Below, one piece after another: positions 23,915 through 36,367 of a stretch of 64,000 nt of DNA; the stretch's first letter is position 1, and each line of letters starts with the position of its first letter. Location of the stretch: positions 124,001 to 188,000 of the forward strand of contig JASANG010002260.1 in the NCBI GenBank assembly GCA_030248215.1. The letters run 5' to 3'. A model generated the notes under the pieces. It made no database searches. It was not told where the DNA came from and saw only the letters and a program-made list of their open reading frames with translations. This stretch comes from Enoplolaimus lenunculus (lineage: Eukaryota > Nematoda > Enoplea > Enoplida > Thoracostomopsidae). A program made the translations under genes and the position numbers.

Positions 23915-26174
23915 CAAACAGATAATAAAATCTTCTAAAGATATTATTGTCTGCCATTTAAGGCGATGCATTTTATGGAATGCAACAATAACGTCTAAAA
24001 GTTGCAATAGTCATTAAGATAAAAACAAACTTGTTTTAGCCTATATTTTACCTAATTTTATAACCACAAATGAGCAATGAAACTTATGATATCTAAATAG
24101 TGAAACGGGCATAGAACAGTGAAAGATTTAGAACTTTTTGGTTGAAAAGAATACTTTTTGCGTTTTTAAATTTTATTCGTTTAAAAAATATCGATTATAT
24201 CGATGAGCTAGAAAAATTCCTTTATTTTTGAAGTGAACAACTTGTATGATAAAATTTTCAGCGCGGTAGGGCTTGAGAATATATCAACAAGGGAGGAAAA
24301 AAGAAAAAAGAAAAAAAAAAAAAAAAAACCCCCCCCCCAACCCCCACAAAAACATTCTAGCTTCGTTACCTGTGAGGAATTTGGGCCTTAAAATTTCAAT
24401 TTTTTAAAAATTTAAGTTTTGGCGTGGAATAATCGTAAGAGGTCATCAGAACATCAGAAACTCATGAATGGCGTGAGCTAAACAGGTCACACTTGTTTTT
24501 TGTAAGTATATATTAAAACATCAAAGGCTCTGAAGTATTGCTGAAACTTAGGTTGAAGCTTGGCGTATTCCTGTGTTAAATCATACGGTAAAAGCAAACT
24601 TTCAATTTTGAGCCACCTAACTTTGGCCCCACTTTCGACGAAACCTGGTGAGCGATCCGAGCAACTTTCCTATGTAGTTTTACATTGAATCTCATGGAAA
24701 AGCTTCAATTCTGAAATCCATTTATATCTTCATATGCTGCAATTTTCGATCTTGTCGGACATATAATGTGTCGTGGTGGACATATACACAGGTCACTGTT
24801 AATGTGTTGCATGAAAATTAGTTACATGTCGTCCAAAAACTTATTTTACATCATATTTAGTTGCAAATTATATTTCATCATCGTTTAATATTTCTCCATT
24901 TTTTCCATTTTTCCCCTCCCCTCGAAAAAAAGAAAAAAATTGAAAACAAACCATTTCTTTCAGTAATTGTTTTCTGGCCAACAACCCTGATCTATATTAT
25001 TAAAACTAGAACGCCCCATATACCTATTCTGGGCAGCATTCCACTACAGTAGTAGTAAACTAGTGTGTTTAACAATATACAAATTGTTCTGCAAAAGAAT
25101 TAGTGCCTATAAAATTGCCAAGTCTATATCTTTAAACATGAAGCGTTTGTTCATTAACGAATAGCTTCTTTGACATAGTACATACATTGTGTAAGCGTTT
25201 GAAACCCCAGCACATTGGAAAAGCTGCACCTTTAAGCCACTAACGGCTACTAGCAATTCTTAAATACGCAAGTAAATTTATTTTATGTGTATTTTTTAGT
25301 TAATATGCATACATGTGGTCATATTATATATATATATTGCTTGAACGGTAAAGTTTCAAAAATTGTTCGTACAAGGTAAAGTTGCTACTCTCAATACTCG
25401 AAACTGTTGGTTCACAGGTTTCCAGACGGAAATGACTTTTTGTAAAATTGTTTGCCAAAAAGTGCCAAAACAGAACCCGAATACGTCATGTAATAAATGT
25501 AAAAAATGGTATGAAACGGTTTTTTGGAGTCACAAGAAAGTCTTTAACACCTGAAATATTTTATGCATGATCGGCTTAAATTGTGACAAATGACATGGGT
25601 TCGCCTTTACAGGTTCAGCTCTTTTCGAGGTCTTAAAATTATACGACTTTTGTTTCAAAAATTGTTTTTTGGAAGAATATTATCTAAAACAAAATTTGCA
25701 CCTAACGCTCGGTGAAGGTTGCAAAAATTTGACCTTATTGCATTTTTAATGTTGAAAGCTCTGACGTAGGCTATTGGGTTAACTGTTTCAAAATTCATTG
25801 ATCAACCGGCCCTTGCATACCGACTTTGTATACTCGGTTGGTGGACAGTGGTCTCAGTTGGTCAAAAATTGGTTTCTGAAATAATTTTCGTTTTTCCTGC
25901 ATACGTACATGTAAAATTCGTTCTGCGTCAACTTAATACGTTTTAGGAAGTGAAGTATTTTTGTTTCTATAATGACAATATTGGTAAATAGGCATGGTAA
26001 CTCAGTTATACTCGACAGGTTTTCTATTTGAATGTCATAGGCATTCAGATTTAAGTAAAAAATAAATTTTAGTAAACATAAACAACATTACTAATAAATA
26101 GTAATAATAACAACCAAGAATTAAATAAATAACAAAAAATGCTACTTTAACCCATTTTTTCGAAACCCAAAAAA
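23915..26174. other. Intergenic 5' of the D2-like receptor gene
   Basis: Contains an A-run followed by C-run at about 24300-24345 and a single K-family arm near 24996-25045. No clear promoter motif or upstream exon could be supported. Transcription of the receptor presumably starts somewhere here. Confidence 0.4.
24300..24345. repeat. Poly(A)/poly(C) low-complexity tract
   Basis: A purine-rich A-run with scattered G is followed directly by about ten C, then CCCCC blocks. Such homopolymer junctions are prone to sequencing or assembly length errors. Confidence 0.9.
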
Positions 26175-29100
26175 ATGACAACAGCACTAAATTTAACGTC
26201 AAACGTGTCCGATTTCGTTCCTTTGACAATTCAACTTTCGCAAATCGTCGAATCCCAGTATATTTACCTAATTCTTGGCATCGTTCCAGTGTTGACAATA
26301 TTTGGCAACAGTCTAATTGTGATCGCGGTTGTGACACAAAAATCGCTTCAAATTGCGACCAATTATTTACTGCTCAGCTTGGCGATTTCTGATTTGATCA
26401 TCGGAATATTTGTGATGCCATTTTCGATTTACACTGCGGTAGGAATGGCTTTTTCTTTTGGTGATTTGGGTTGCCCACATCACGCAGTGTTGTGAGTGGC
26501 CAGGAATATTTGTTTCGCCACGGCAAGCAGGCTTAGCGAACGGGAAACTGTTTTTGATGCTTAAATGCTAAATGTTTGCCGCGTCTGACGGTGGGGCGTA
26601 GGGAACAAGAAACATACTGTTTTACCGTTATAAAGTCTGACTTAAACCTAATTGCGAACTGTGCTGAAAATATTTAATAAAATCATAAAATGTTATAAAA
26701 TGTGTTTATAGATATATTTGGATTTTAGAATCGAAATCTTCACGGCATATGTTGTCAGCACTATAATCGTACGTTCCTGTTGTTTTTATTTGTTTCAGGT
26801 GAATCAAATGCAATGGTTGTTGCCATACAATGTATGCCGATTTTACATTGTCGCCGATGTTTCGTGTAGCACTGCATCGATAAGTCATTTAGTTGCGATT
26901 AGTTTCGACAGGTATGTTTGTTGACTTACTCTTCAACATCACCCATCAGTAGAAGAGGTCCTGAACACATTGATGCCTAAGGTGTTAGTTTTGGTTTAGT
27001 GTTAGGCTTCGATGTTAGGTTTAAGCTTAGATTCTACCATGCATCTTAAGATTATTGGCTCCGAGTTATACGAAATTGTCGATGCGTAAAAATTATTCAT
27101 CCGTGAGGGACTCTTGTTCGCTTCTAAATCGTATTAATTCTATCCCTTTGTCGAAAAAATAGTTGCATGAGAAATTTGTTTTCAGATTTTACGCAGTGGT
27201 TCGACATTTAGAATACCGTAGCCGAAAACATCAACGACAAATCTACGCGAGCATCGGCGCCGTTTGGACGTTTAGTATTTCACTAGGACTTCCGCTAGGA
27301 ATTTACTTACTCGAAGAATCGGACGATGGACAATTTTGTGGTATTGCAAATACGGATTTTATGCTCTACGGCAGCTTGTCGACATTCTACATTCCATCGA
27401 TTGTTATGCTAGTCATGTATAGCGTTGTGTTTGTGCGACTCAACAAGCAACTGCATGCGATTAATGCAACATCGTCTACGACTGCGACACAAATTATTAA
27501 GTGTGGTCAGATTGGTAAGTGCGACAACTCTGTTGGCCAGTTAGCCGTAATTTCAACTGCGTGTAGCATCTTATCGCCTGTCATCAGTTGCTAAATTAAA
27601 AACTAAGTGTCGAGGTAAGACAGATCATGTGATTGTCCTATTTTCTGCTTTAAAACTTACAGGACCTATCGCCAACTGATAGTAGGTGTTCCATACATTT
27701 GATAATATGAGAACATATTTGATTTGAATGCAAATACGGCTAAAAGCCGTTTGTGCAATATATTGTCAAATCTGTGTAGCACCCATGATCAGTTAGCGAT
27801 AGCAAACAAGGACGCTCTGAGATGGGAGAGTACAGCTAGGTTTTGCTTAATATGTTGGGACCAAAATTTGCTAAAAATCAACCCGATGATTGCGTTTTGT
27901 TGTCGGCAATAAGTTGCCGAAAAGTACTGCATGTTTTCTTAGATATTCATATAAAACAATTTGCGTTGTAAAATTTTCAGCACAGCTGAGTTTGTGAGAA
28001 ACATCTTTCATGACTTGTTTTTATCGTCACTTAGTAGAAATATTATTTTTTAGAAGGCGTCGTTGCCGCTGCCCATGGTGGCGAAGATGTGATCAAGCGA
28101 AACAAAACAATGTTTTCGCCTTTGGTGACTGCCCGACCACGACATCAACACGAAGGAGACGCCGTTGGAAGTATTTCAAGCGGTGGCGGATGTTTTGAAG
28201 ACAGTGTTGACGGAGTGCTCAATACAGACAATTCCAATGAACAACAATGTCCCAATTTGGTTCAAAATGGTCCCGGAGTCTTGGATAAGGTATTAATGTC
28301 CAAATTTCAGTTTGCATATTTAGAAAATGCTATCTGTGAAAATGGAAAGCAGTCATTTGTGTTTAGATTTTTCATGAAAATGGGGTTGCTATGAAAATCA
28401 TGAGGACTTTTCCGTAAATTCCCCTGCAAAAACGTCGGATTTCAGAGATTTTTGCAAATTTGAGCATCTCTTGAGCTTGACCTCTGTATAAACAAAAGGT
28501 TTCCTGGCGCCAACGGGTAAGAGTTAGACCTAAGGACGTTAAAAGATCGAAATTTTAAAGAGTTCAAATTTGGACGTTGAATGGTCGGATAGGTCATGAA
28601 ATTTTTTAAAATCAGCTCATTTTTGGGCAAAAGCTGCCAGGGATGTTCATGTGGAGCGCGAATACTTAATCGTTTACTGTCATAAGTCTCCAAACATCGC
28701 CTATTTGCCTACGTTTATTTTTCAGCTTGAAACCACGCTCAATCCGATCAAAGAAGAACAACTAGGAGGCTCACAATCGTCGCTAAACCATTCAAGCAAC
28801 GGCAATTCTCGTCTCCGCGGTGTGGCCACAGTGCCAAACATGCGCGAAACCTCCGAGCGGAATTCCTTTAAAGTGTCGGCGCATCAAAACGACCAATTGC
28901 TCAACAAATTATCAAAAGCGTCGACCGCCATCATTTCAAAGCATAGTTCTTTGAAGCCGACCGGCCTCGAGTCAGGACCGAGCATTCGCTCAACGAGCAC
29001 GCCAAACGGCAGACTAGTATCAGTTACCGTAGACCTAGGCCGCTCTATGATGGGAACAAAACGAAAGTTGGCAAATTTTACTCCAGTTGTTCGATTGGGG

Positions 29101-32070
29101 GCAGCTGTCCGTGAACAAGTGGTGACGCATGCAAATGAAATTATCTCCAAACAACGCACCGCTCGCCGCAGGCAAAGCAAAGCGGTACGAAAAGAAACCC
29201 GGGCGACAAAGTTGGTTGCCGCTGTGCTTGGTAAGTTGTCCGGTGTAATATGGTATTTTTACTCCCATAAACATTTTACTTCCCAGTAAAATTACCACAT
29301 GGGATTTTTAATCCCTCAGTATATAATTTACCATCTGGTATTTGTACTTCGTCATAAAAATTTTACTCCGCGCAGTAAAAATATCGCATGGTGTTTTATC
29401 TTCGCGAAAAATCTACCATATGATATTTTTACTGTGAAGTAAATATACAAAGAAGTATTTTCACTCTGGACTAAAAATATTTATATATGTTATTTTTACT
29501 GGGGCGTAAAAGATATATAATATATTTTTGAGCGAAGCGATACTCCGAGCGAAGCTCGCAGTTTCGACAAGCGTTTTATGTTTTGTACTCTGGGGTCGAA
29601 AGGTGGATGTCCGTCCGTCCGTCTGTCCGTCTGTTCGTCCGTCTGCATGTCCGTCTGTCCGATCGAAAACAATCTCAAGAACGACTGAACCGATTTTGAT
29701 AAACTTTTTTTGTTTGAAGGCCTGTTATCCTGGGGTGTTAACGTCGCGTTGCGATTTTAAAATTTTAAGCCGTTTATTAGCTACATGATAATTTGCATAA
29801 TCAATTAAGCCAAATTGGGACTTTCTACATTTTATTTCACTAATTACTACAGTTAGAAGCAATCAATTTTCAGCATTAAAAAGTTTTGGGTACGAGAAAT
29901 CTTCATAGACTGTTTGCAAACCTCCAAAACCGATAATTGAGTAGTTAGCAAATAGATACTTTGCATATTAGCAGAGTTTATAAATCTAAAGTAGGACTAT
30001 TTACAATATTTCACTAATTATTCAGGTTAAAAGCAATATAATTTAAGCACTAAAGGGTTTTTAGGTGCGAGGAATCCAAGTAAATTGTTTACAAACCTCG
30101 AAACCGACAATTGAGTAGTAATAACTAATTTGCATATTAGCTTAACTGCTTAAGTGTGTTCGAGCTTCGCTCAACACATGTAGGTCCACTACGACTGGTT
30201 TATATATTTGGAAGTAACTTTTGAGGTAAATACAAATACATTACGGCACCGGCATTAGAGCGCACAAGGAGAGGGATAGAGGGGATACAACGCCTCTCAA
30301 AACTTGTAGAGACAATAAAAAATCACTTTTAACACCCTTAAGAATAATTTTCTAAATTCTGCAGGTGTAAAATGATTGTTTTACACGACGCCTTACTGAG
30401 GTATGATCTTATTAGCTTAACAATGCTGTGTATCCGGGTGGAGGCGGACAAGGGAGCTTATATGCCCTCTAAATCGGCCGATTGATTTATTTATACATAA
30501 TGGAAACTTTATTCGCTGCTGCATTGCCTTGGCCATAGTCAGGCTTAAGCGAACTGTATATACATAATAGTAATTTAGCTATGTACTGCCCGCATAATCT
30601 TCAAAACTGTATACGTTGGATGTGAAAAAGTTTTTAAATGTCAACCGAGTCTACTTGAGTTTAAACTTTAATTCACTTAAAAGATCGAGGTTGATTTATT
30701 TCGTTGGAAATGGGTAAAAGGTAAAAAGTTAGAATTTATGTCAACGTTTTTTAGGGAACAGCGATAGGATTCGTAAAGAAAATGTTTAGCTTGTAACGAG
30801 AGTATTAAAGTATGTGATAGGTCATGTAACTTTCGAATCAGTATGTCAGATGGATTTAAAATTTGTAACAAATATGAAAACTACATGTCAAAAAGTACTT
30901 CAAAATACTTTGTTTTCGTTTTGAATTTTAGCTGCCTTCCTTATTTGCTGGACTCCATTCTTCACCATCAACTTAATTGTATGTTATCATCTCAAGCGTT
31001 ACCCTCTTGATCGCATAGACTCCTCATTAGACACGGCGTTTAACATTTGCGCATGGCTCGGGTACTGTAATTCATGTCTGAATCCATTCCTGTATGCCCT
31101 GCTAAACAACCGTTTCCGAATTGCGTTCAAAAATTTGTTGCATTTAGAAAATTTGCGAATTTTTGGCGGAAATGACGCAGATAATCACGGGAAAGGGGGG
31201 CGGTTCGTTTTCGGTGGCGCAGGCCGAACAACTCGAGCCAAATCAACATGGCTTGATACGGCGACATCGGCGGTTACGACTCATACCGTTGGTTGGGGCA
31301 GACACAGTTCGGGATCACGGCTTTCCAAGCATTCGACTCGGGTTCTGCGAGCGTCACTTGTAAGACGACCTGTATTTGTTGCAACAAGTCAAACAAAACT
31401 GGCAAGATTTCTACGAAGACTGCGGATACGCAGGAGCCAAGCTCGGCAGCGAAATATTATTCTAGTTCAACCGGAACCGGCTCAATATTTGTCTTCAGAT
31501 GGAAAATTAACAGCAAATCAACAATTTGTCGGCCCAAATCCTCGCCATACCTCGCTTAAATCCACTCGCAACCCAAAGAGTCGCAATCAATCTAACAAGG
31601 TGCTTCAAAATGGATTTCCAGGCCGTACTCGTTCTCTACGATTTTATCCGGAAGTTGCTGTCGAAATAAGCCGCGGAACGTCTACTTACTCTAGCTTGGA
31701 AAACGGTCAAACCCTATCTAATCATCGAAACTCCCGCAGCGAACCGAAGCCCTTGCCCCCAGTTCGAATAGAAATCAGTCGCGAGCTTTCGAATCATTCC
31801 ATGAGCGGCGGACGCCTTAAACGTTCAGTGAGTACCATAACAGACCGGCAACACCCTTACTCCGCCTGCCTTCTGGTAAGGGTAGGCTCGTTTCCGAGAG
31901 ACATGCATCGGCTGCATAGCCCGATCCCGGAAACTGTAACAAGCTACGAGCAGCTAAGCAGTGATCAGCCTGTGGGGGTTGAAACTGTTTCGATTCAATG
32001 TTCATTGTCTGATTTCCATGATGCCAGCTTGACGAATGTACTGCCACATCCTGATGATACTGTTCTGTAG
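26175..32070 (+). CDS. Dopamine D2-like aminergic G-protein-coupled receptor (6 exons, 861 aa)
   Basis: Exons: 26175-26438, 26799-26911, 27186-27514, 28054-28289, 28726-29230, 30932-32070. All junctions are GT-AG and phase-consistent; stop TAG at 32068-32070. Seen in the protein: N-glycosylation sites near the start, TM1 with GN (N45), TM2 D73, C101, the amine-anchoring D108 in TM3 followed by SCSTASIS, DRF (125-127) in place of DRY, W153 in TM4, C177, TM5 with G188, S189 and T192 at the usual catechol-serine positions before P196, CWTPFF in TM6 (488-493) and NPFLY in TM7 (533-537). The 3rd intracellular loop is about 260 residues and the tail about 320, both unusually large. TM5, the TM6 entry (ATKLVAAVL) and the Gi-type long loop resemble D2-class receptors most; an octopamine, tyramine or alpha2-like identity is possible. 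Expected role: plasma-membrane Gi/o signalling on amine binding. Confidence 0.85.
29250..29510. repeat. Degenerate TTTTACT / ACCATATGGTA foldback repeats in receptor intron 5
   Basis: Repeated TTTTTACT, AGTAAAA and ACCATATGATATTTTTACTG blocks about 45-55 bp apart, in both orientations. Lies just inside the intron after exon 5. Probably an inverted-repeat element or expanded tandem. Confidence 0.6.
29528..30175. mobile_element. Intronic repeat element with (TCCG)n tract and GAGCGAAGC hairpins
   Basis: The left end has GAGCGAAGCGATACTCCGAG and GCGAAGCTCGC. The right end is a hairpin, TGTGTTCGAGCTTCGCTCAA followed by CACA. Near the left lie GTCCGTCCGTCCGTCTGTCC repeats followed by AACGACTGAACCGATTTTGA, a motif I recall from dispersed repeats in several invertebrates. 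The interior has two diverged repeats of ACAAACCTC-AAACCGA-AATTGAGTAGT (near 29920 and 30090). Could be Helitron-like or a TIR element; class uncertain. Wholly within intron 5 of the D2-like receptor gene. Confidence 0.55.
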
Positions 32071-32149
32071 TCTCTGGGTGAACAGGAAGGACCTTAATTA
32101 AATTGTGTCGAAAATATAATATACTTTTTTTGTGTTTTGAATAAGTTTT

Positions 32150-32640
32150 GTGTTATACTTTTGTTGACGTAAGGCGACGTCCGTCCCTCGTACGGTGCCG
32201 TCCGTCACCCGTACGACGCCGTCCGTCACTGGTCGGCGCCGTTCGTCACCATGCGACGCCACTCGGCACCGTGCGGTATCGTACGCGAATAACTCACGTA
32301 CGATAACGAACGGTGATGGGCGGTGACGGACAGAGCCGTACGGGTGACGCACGAATGGTTGCACTGTACTTGACGTCCGGCGCCATCCGTCGCCGGGTGT
32401 CACCCGTACAGCGCCGTCCTTCACCGTGTGTCACCCATCGTACGGCTTTGTCCGTCACAGTGCGTAGCCCGTGCGGCGCCATCATACGTTATCGTACGTG
32501 AGTTATTTGCGTACAATACCGCACTGGGACGGACGGCGCCGTACGATGACGGACGGCGCGTACAGGTGACGGACGGCGCCGAACGGTACCATGCGGGTGA
32601 CGGACGGCGCTGCACGTCAAAAAATATAGCGCATCCCTAA
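32150..32640. mobile_element. Family C GC-rich foldback element, copy 5
   Basis: Left end TATACTTTTGTTGACG, right end CGTCAAAAAATATAGCGCAT, roughly inverted. The interior is filled with CCGTCCGTCACCCGTACG in one half and its complement in the other. It lies about 80 bp past the D2-like receptor stop codon and could fall in the 3' UTR. All ORFs across it are repeat artefacts. Confidence 0.75.
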
Positions 32641-35600
32641 AGTGTTTATAATGATGCGAGAATACAGTTTTGATAAACGCTAACAGCGTTACACAATAGC
32701 GGTTTGATATGCAAAGCGACTTTTGTTTTAGACGTTTTCCGCTACAAAAAGCGTTTTGAAAGTTGCATATTTCAAACGCGATAACCGCTTAAAATAGCGC
32801 TATATTTTTGACACAATTCCTTAGCTTTACGGACATGACATAAGGTTTAGGTTTCGACAATGAATCACGTCTAGGCTTAGCAACCGTTGTTTGGCGCTGT
32901 TGACCTGCGTTAGGACATAGGTTAATAGGTTTTTCTTTAAATTGTTAGCACACTTTCAATATATAAAATATGTTAATAAACATATCTTTCATACCACTTG
33001 ATCTCCACCAAACCTTATTTAGCGTTTAGGCTCCGAATTGTGAAAGTACCGATAAAAATTATACCCCTTTAACGCTCATTTATCTCAAAAATGTGTAAAA
33101 AAAAGTTTTATAATTAAATATTTTTAATTAAAGATTAATTACTAGCTAACTACTTAATCACGGATTTCTTTATAAACAAGTTAACCGTATTTGGGCCAAT
33201 ACTTACCCTGCATAGAGCCATTAAAATAGAATAAAATTTTCTTCTGTACATATCGACGAAGTTTTGTTTTATACGGTCTTTGTAAATTATGCTAGAAACT
33301 AGCACTTCCTCGTGTTATGGAATGGTGACAAAATAAGATGCTAAAAATGTATATATCCGTTTGGTCTAAATGCAAACACCGGATACGTTTTTTGCATGCC
33401 CTTCTCATTTCGAAACTAGCTTCAAAACTGCCTCGTTTGCGTATACTGTTACCTACGTACCATATCCGGTATTGAATATTGCGTGACATGTAATCGGATA
33501 TAAATATTTGAATAAATATAAATTTCAAACTGTAATTCGAGTTAAAATTTAAAAACTAAAACTGCTAATATTTCATAACAGGTATTCTACGCCAACGCCG
33601 AACAATTTTTTGTAATCCTTCTAAATATTGGCAGTTCCATCCCGTTTAGCTAATAAATTTACGTCTCTTAAAAGCTTAAATTATTCTGTGTCGAGTCGTC
33701 GGCGGATTGCAAAAGAAGCTTGTTCTGTTGATAAATTTGAAAATTTTCTTTCAAACACTAAACACTTCTTTTGACTGAGAGACTAAATTTTAAGAAACTC
33801 CCACGAAATTTTGTCATTTTTTGGAACTGAGTTATTGGAAATTGGTAATCGTTAAAGTGTCCAACTAAAAGTAGTTTTTAAACTTCAAGTCAAAATTTAG
33901 CTTTTTGTTAATCAGTTTAGTATTAAACGCCCTGTGTAGGTTTAAATTTCAAAACTGTACACCCTTCTCAACAGGGTACCACCATATCGTTGCGTTTGGT
34001 TTATCAACAAATTAAAACTCTAGGTTCGGATTCTGTTAAACTCATAACGGACGTATCGGCAATTTCGGTAGTGAAATTTTTGTACAAAAGTTGTCAGCAT
34101 TTGGTATGTTGGTAAGTTTCAGGCAATCGTTAAAGCGTAATCTCAACGTCATCTTGCAATTCGCCAATAATTGTTCACTGTTTTTGAATTTTCGTCGCTA
34201 CCTTCCATAGTGCAAATTGTAATTTTTTTCAACTATATTTCGGCAGCTTTACAAAAAATTTTTTCTGTTCACAAAGTCGTCTTTATGTATTTCTGCTGCG
34301 AAAATAATTTTGTTCACAAAAATCAAAGTCAAGCTTTAATATTCGGCGTATAAAGTAGACAGACCTCTCTACTCAAGCACTTAAAAGTAAGAATCGCCTT
34401 TCTTTTCATCTCACTCTCTCAATTTTCACAATTCTATTGTTCTCTTTAAAATCTTTTCTTACAAAATTGACGCTTTTATGTTTATACGCGTCGTTTGTTT
34501 GAATTTGTGCATAACGCAACGTCGAATTGCATGCTGCAGTTTTTGCACTCAAACAATTGCAACTTTTACACAGCAAAGGCGAACGAGCAAAACGACGGAG
34601 TACGTGGAGGCCTAGAAAATATCCTTCAAAGCGAATTTGAACGTATGCAAACACACTCGCCACAGCTTTGTTTTCCTTTGTTTTATATAATTTTCATTTC
34701 TATGATTTTTGTTCATTGAAATTTGGCTGCCGTTTTTTGAAGATTAAGAAAGCTGGACGCTAAAAGGCGGATCTTAGTACATTTTTGGAAATTTTCCGCT
34801 TTGTATTCGTGCGCTTTTTTGCTATTTTCGTAAGTGAAGATCGATAAGGGACATACATACGTTCGATCCATGATCCCTTGTAAACGAAACGAAAACTTTA
34901 ATATTTGAAACATCAAAAACCAAAACTTCACGCTTTACGCGACTTCTTGTAAAATTGTCGCTAAATCGCCCCAAGTTCTGGTTATTCCGAATCCGGCTCT
35001 GATTAAAGTTGTTTTTTTTACATTAATAGTTTAACCCGGAATAAATTCACATTGAACACGTTCAGTAAATTCGGTTCAGCTTGTTCCACGTACTTTGTGA
35101 AATTGATTCCCATGCAAAATTTGTGGACCTTCGGCTTCCGGATTTTCAGCGTAATGGCTCCTTGATTAAGACATGGTTTAGCATTATATCTAACATACAG
35201 ATACCTTGTATTCATTCTTCTCATCTGCGACGCAAAAAACAATCTGTTGTATAAATTGTACATATATATCATAAATTTTTCTATAGTTGATCTCAAATGA
35301 TCACAGTTCAATGAATAATTAGCTCAGCAGTCGGAAACACTTGTAATTTTTTTGATGAGCATTTGAAAACATTTCATATTTTAATATTTATTTTTTGATC
35401 AATTTCGGAAAAATCGAGGGCTCTGCTGTAGTTGGTGGTATATATAGTATCCTGGTACAGTGTGTTTACTTAGTTCTGTATATCTGGTGACATTTTTAGC
35501 AGCTATATTATACAGTGTTTTATAGCAGAGTGTAAACGAATAGTAAAAATAACGAAAACGGAAACATATACCTGGTTAGATCCTGGATGTGAGCAATTGG

Positions 35601-36367
35601 AGATGAAATCTATAGGACATTTTTAGTTTCGTCACATAGTTGTGTAGACCTCTGAAAAAATACATTTTTGTCGTCCATTTTGGCACACGGACTCCAGCTT
35701 TAATAGACTTAGTCTTAATTTTCCGGCGGGGCTCAAATTAGAAATATCAAATCGAATATTTCTAAAAAACCCTATATTGCTTTTTGAGCTTGTGAATTTT
35801 GAAGCGTATAATTTTATTCGTACGATTTGTGCACGAAACAGCAATTTTCTATTTTAACAAATTAGTCAAAACATTACTACGAAAGGTTATGTTGACATTT
35901 CATAGCGTTTTAGTAATAAACAACATTTATATTTTTGTTGCCAGAAAAAATATTCTTGTCTCTTAATTTGATTGTAGTTTGCGAAAAAATCATTTCACAT
36001 TTTACATGTTAGAGGTATTGTACGCTTTGTCTCAATACATTAATGGTTAAAGGGTTAGACTTCCCTTAGACAAATTGCCAAACTTTTTATCAAAGATAAA
36101 CCTAAGAGAGTGGTAAGAAAATCTACAGCAGCCGACAACAAAGGCTACAATATCATATTAATACAAACAGCACGTTGGACAGTACAGCCTATCAGTCGAC
36201 AACAGCTGAGTCTAAACCTAATTTTAAATCAGATCACTTTGCAATTTGCCAAAAAATACCTCTCTGTGTATTCAATTCGTTTTAGTAGCTGCTTATGTAT
36301 CCTCATTAATTGTTACTAAAATTTAGTTGATGGCAAAATTTAAATCATACGGCGGTTTCTAAATTCA
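32641..36367. other. Intergenic between the two receptor genes
   Basis: AT-rich. About 32820-32935 has TTAGG-type family H remnants. CGGCAATTTCGGTAGTGAAA near 34061 is a short family D fragment. No exon was recognised, but untranslated 5' exons of the downstream gene cannot be excluded. Confidence 0.45.

Noticed and set aside
29496-29788. ORFs with PSVCPSVRPSACPSVR-type repeats
   Set aside because: These are translations of the (GTCC)n tract of an intronic repeat.
32098-32640. Several 60-108 codon ORFs on both strands
   Set aside because: They lie within a GC-rich foldback element of family C; open frames follow from base composition.
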